Positions 15,758 through 16,906 of a stretch of DNA of 16,906 nucleotides are shown one piece after another. Numbering within the stretch: the first letter of the stretch is position 1; every line of letters starts with the position of its first letter. The notes below the pieces were generated by a model. That model did not search any database, was not told the DNA's origin, and saw only the letters and a program-made list of their open reading frames with translations. Both the position numbers and the translations under genes were made by a program. Source of the stretch: Holdemanella porci (GTDB lineage: Bacteria; Bacillota_I; Bacilli_A; Erysipelotrichales; Erysipelotrichaceae); contig NZ_JAHQVB010000045.1 of assembly GCF_019052655.1 (NCBI RefSeq), positions 1 to 16,906 on the forward strand. Direction: 5' to 3'.

Positions 15758-15779
15758 AAAACACATGTTTTTATCCACA
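15758..15779 (+). promoter_or_regulatory. DnaA-box consensus and adjoining palindrome in divergent promoter region
   Basis: TTATCCACA at 15771-15779 is an exact match to the bacterial DnaA-box consensus. Immediately before it AAAACA-CA-TGTTTT (15758-15771) is a perfect inverted repeat with a 2-bp centre, the form of a repressor operator. Both lie in the 137 bp between the SGNH and methyltransferase genes. A lone box can regulate transcription, but a 9-mer can also occur by chance in AT-rich DNA. No cluster of boxes suggests an origin. Confidence 0.35.
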
Positions 15780-15798
15780 AATAATCATACATGAAACG

Positions 15799-15828
15799 TT
15801 GCAAAAATCCAAACATATACCTTATTAT
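15799..15828 (+). promoter_or_regulatory. Probable promoter of the methyltransferase gene
   Basis: TTGCAA (15799-15804), an 18-bp spacer, and TATTAT (15823-15828) make a fair housekeeping promoter. The predicted start near 15835 gives a leader of about 20 nt that contains GAGG (15841-15844), 9 nt before the ATG at 15854. No equally good promoter was found on the minus strand for the SGNH gene. Confidence 0.5.
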
Positions 15829-15853
15829 ATAAAAGAAGTTGAGGAAATAATGC

Positions 15854-16618
15854 ATGAGTAAATTAGAAAATTATTACGGTAAATTTTGTGAAGACAAAAG
15901 ATTACTATCAAGACACGGTCAAGTAGAATATACAACAAGCATGAAATACATCCATAAATATTTAAAGTCTGAAGATCGCATATTGGATATTGGAGCCGGA
16001 ACCGGCAGGTATAGCGTTGCCTTAAGTAATGAAGGATATCAAGTCGATGCGATTGAACTTGTTAAATATAATCTTGGTGTTTTAAAAGCTAAAAAAAGCA
16101 ATGTGAAAGCCTATCAAGGAACCGCTTTAGATTTATCAAGATATCAAGATAACACTTTTGACATCACCCTATTATTTGGACCTATGTACCACTTATTTAG
16201 TTATGAAGATAAATTAAAAGCATTATCCGAAGCTAAACGCGTTACAAAAAAAGATGGAATTATTTTTGTAGCTTACGTTATGAATGAATATAGCGTCTTA
16301 GTCCACGGCTTTCGAGATGGACACATCAAAGAATCATTAGCAGCAAAAAAACTCGATGAAACATTTCAAACGCAGACAAATATAGATGATTTATATAGTT
16401 ACATTCGTCTAGATACAATCAATCAATTAAATAAAGAGATAGGTTTAGAACGAATCCAAATTATTGCCGCTGATGGTCCAAGCGATTATATGCGTCCTAT
16501 CTTAAACAAGATGGATGATGAAACATTTGAATTGTTCATCAAATATCATCTTGCCACATGTGAAAGACAAGAGCTAATTGGTGCAAGTTCACATACAATA
16601 GATATACTAAAAAAATAA
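15854..16618 (+). CDS. Class I SAM-dependent methyltransferase, substrate unknown
   Basis: 254-residue cytosolic protein with a Rossmann-like methyltransferase fold. Motif I is ILDIGAGTGRYS (43-54), motif II includes VDAIELVKYNLG with acidic Glu binding the SAM ribose, and the post-II acidic segment GTALDLSRYQDNTFDITLLFGPMYHLF covers motifs III-IV. The KRVTKKDGIIFVAYV strand follows, as in family members that act on small molecules. The C-terminal ERQELIGASSHTIDILKK is conserved in similar proteins I recall from Bacillota. It is the only complete plus-strand gene in the window, with its own promoter, and ends in hairpins next to an insertion element. Substrate prediction would be guesswork. 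Confidence 0.85.
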   Translation: MSKLENYYGKFCEDKRLLSRHGQVEYTTSMKYIHKYLKSEDRILDIGAGTGRYSVALSNEGYQVDAIELVKYNLGVLKAKKSNVKAYQGTALDLSRYQDNTFDITLLFGPMYHLFSYEDKLKALSEAKRVTKKDGIIFVAYVMNEYSVLVHGFRDGHIKESLAAKKLDETFQTQTNIDDLYSYIRLDTINQLNKEIGLERIQIIAADGPSDYMRPILNKMDDETFELFIKYHLATCERQELIGASSHTIDILKK

Positions 16619-16639
16619 TGTCACTTTTGTGACATTATT
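16607..16639. terminator. 11-bp perfect hairpin over the methyltransferase stop codon
   Basis: AATAATGTCAC (16614-16624) pairs perfectly with GTGACATTATT (16629-16639) around TTTT; the TAA stop (16616-16618) is in the stem. On the plus strand no T-run follows. On the minus strand the stem is followed by eight T (complement of the A-run before it), so as an intrinsic terminator it works best for transcription coming out of the transposase. Confidence 0.65.
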
Positions 16640-16651
16640 CAGATTGTTGAC

Positions 16652-16688
16652 AAAAGCCTATACCTTTTCGTAAGGGCATAGGCTTTTT
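16652..16688. terminator. Bidirectional terminator-like hairpin between methyltransferase and transposase
   Basis: AAAAGCCTAT (16652-16661) pairs with ATAGGCTTTT (16678-16687), continued inside by CCTT/AAGG around TTCGT with a small internal mismatch. It is followed by TTTTT on the plus strand and by TTTT on the minus strand. It is the likely main terminator of the plus-strand methyltransferase and overlaps the transposase stop codon. It may also be part of the insertion sequence end. Confidence 0.75.
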
Positions 16689-16906
16689 ATTGTATATAGG
16701 CAATTTTCGAAATGAAATTGTCTTTTTTTGTATATTTTGAAGGATATATAGAAGATTTCGATGGTTTTCTTCTATTTTTTCCTCTCCAAAGGGACATTTT
16801 CTTCAGATTATGACACGCAAAAATCAACCAAGCATTCTGTTGGTTTTTCTTCAAGCCTTTTAACCTTGTGAAACGTAGTCCATTGTTTTCTTTACAGTCC
16901 GCAAAT
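16687..16906 (-). CDS. IS1182-family transposase, C-terminal end (runs off window)
   Basis: The minus-strand frame entering at 16905 gives 72 residues to TAA at 16687. Its start, FADCKENNGLRFTRLKGL, and the segment AWLIFACHNLKKM match the conserved C-terminal end of IS1182-type DDE transposases, where the Glu of the KENNG motif belongs to the third catalytic block. A lysine-rich tail (WRGKNRRKPSKSS and on) follows. The catalytic Asp residues would lie beyond the window, so completeness cannot be judged. A hairpin with a following T-run (16699-16729, plus strand) lies inside this tail. The element end should be near 16640-16690. Confidence 0.75.
   Translation of the reverse strand, partial: FADCKENNGLRFTRLKGLKKNQQNAWLIFACHNLKKMSLWRGKNRRKPSKSSIYPSKYTKKDNFISKIAYIQ
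16699..16729 (+). terminator. Second terminator-like hairpin, inside the transposase tail
   Basis: GGCAATTT (16699-16706) pairs with AAATTGTC (16715-16722), eight pairs with one G-T, around an 8-nt loop, followed by TTTTTTT (16723-16729) on the plus strand. It could back up the terminator at 16652-16688, or protect the element from outside transcription. It overlaps coding sequence on the other strand, so part of the pattern may be chance. Confidence 0.4.

Noticed and set aside
15717..15853. Replication origin, suggested by the DnaA box
   Set aside because: Only one consensus box is present, with no second box cluster and no dnaA or dnaN nearby.

Overview
The window is bacterial, AT-rich, and carries the S10-spc ribosomal protein cluster of a low-GC Bacillota. 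Zinc-type S14, a four-cysteine adenylate kinase, the absence of rpmD and an IS1182-type transposase end make an Erysipelotrichia-like (Mollicutes-related) host my best guess. That placement is inference, not something the sequence proves.

Positions 1-11144, all on the minus strand, read in transcription order rpsJ, rplC, rplD, rplW, rplB, rpsS, rplV, rpsC, rplP, rpmC, rpsQ, rplN, rplX, rplE, rpsN, rpsH, rplF, rplR, rpsE, rplO, secY, adk, then the first 17 codons of rpmJ at the window edge. Spacing is tight, with TAATG stop/start overlaps at four junctions. Two things depart from the usual order: there is no rpmD (L30) between rpsE and rplO, and no map or infA between adk and rpmJ. In place of map and infA lies 134 bp with a perfect 14-bp hairpin and a possible promoter.

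Positions 11145-11477 hold the control region of the cluster: a strong extended -10 promoter (11260-11288), a structured 5' leader of about 110 nt, and a 19/22-nt copy of part of that leader upstream of the promoter.

Positions 11462-15716 form a second minus-strand unit: SGNH/GDSL hydrolase, Gfo/Idh/MocA oxidoreductase, membrane-anchored GH25 muramidase, a gene broken by an early stop codon, and a prolyl aminopeptidase, ending in an intrinsic terminator that overlaps the last codons. The last four genes overlap or nearly touch, so they are probably co-transcribed. The likely theme is processing or scavenging of cell wall, acyl/acetyl or peptide material, but no substrate can be read from the sequence.

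Positions 15717-16618 hold a divergent promoter region with a consensus DnaA box and a plus-strand SAM-dependent methyltransferase. Positions 16614-16906 hold hairpins, terminators and the 3' end of a minus-strand IS1182-family transposase that runs off the window.

I see no CRISPR array, tRNA, rRNA or clear new defence system. The most unusual material is the rpsJ control region, the missing genes of the ribosomal cluster, and the broken gene inside the accessory operon.
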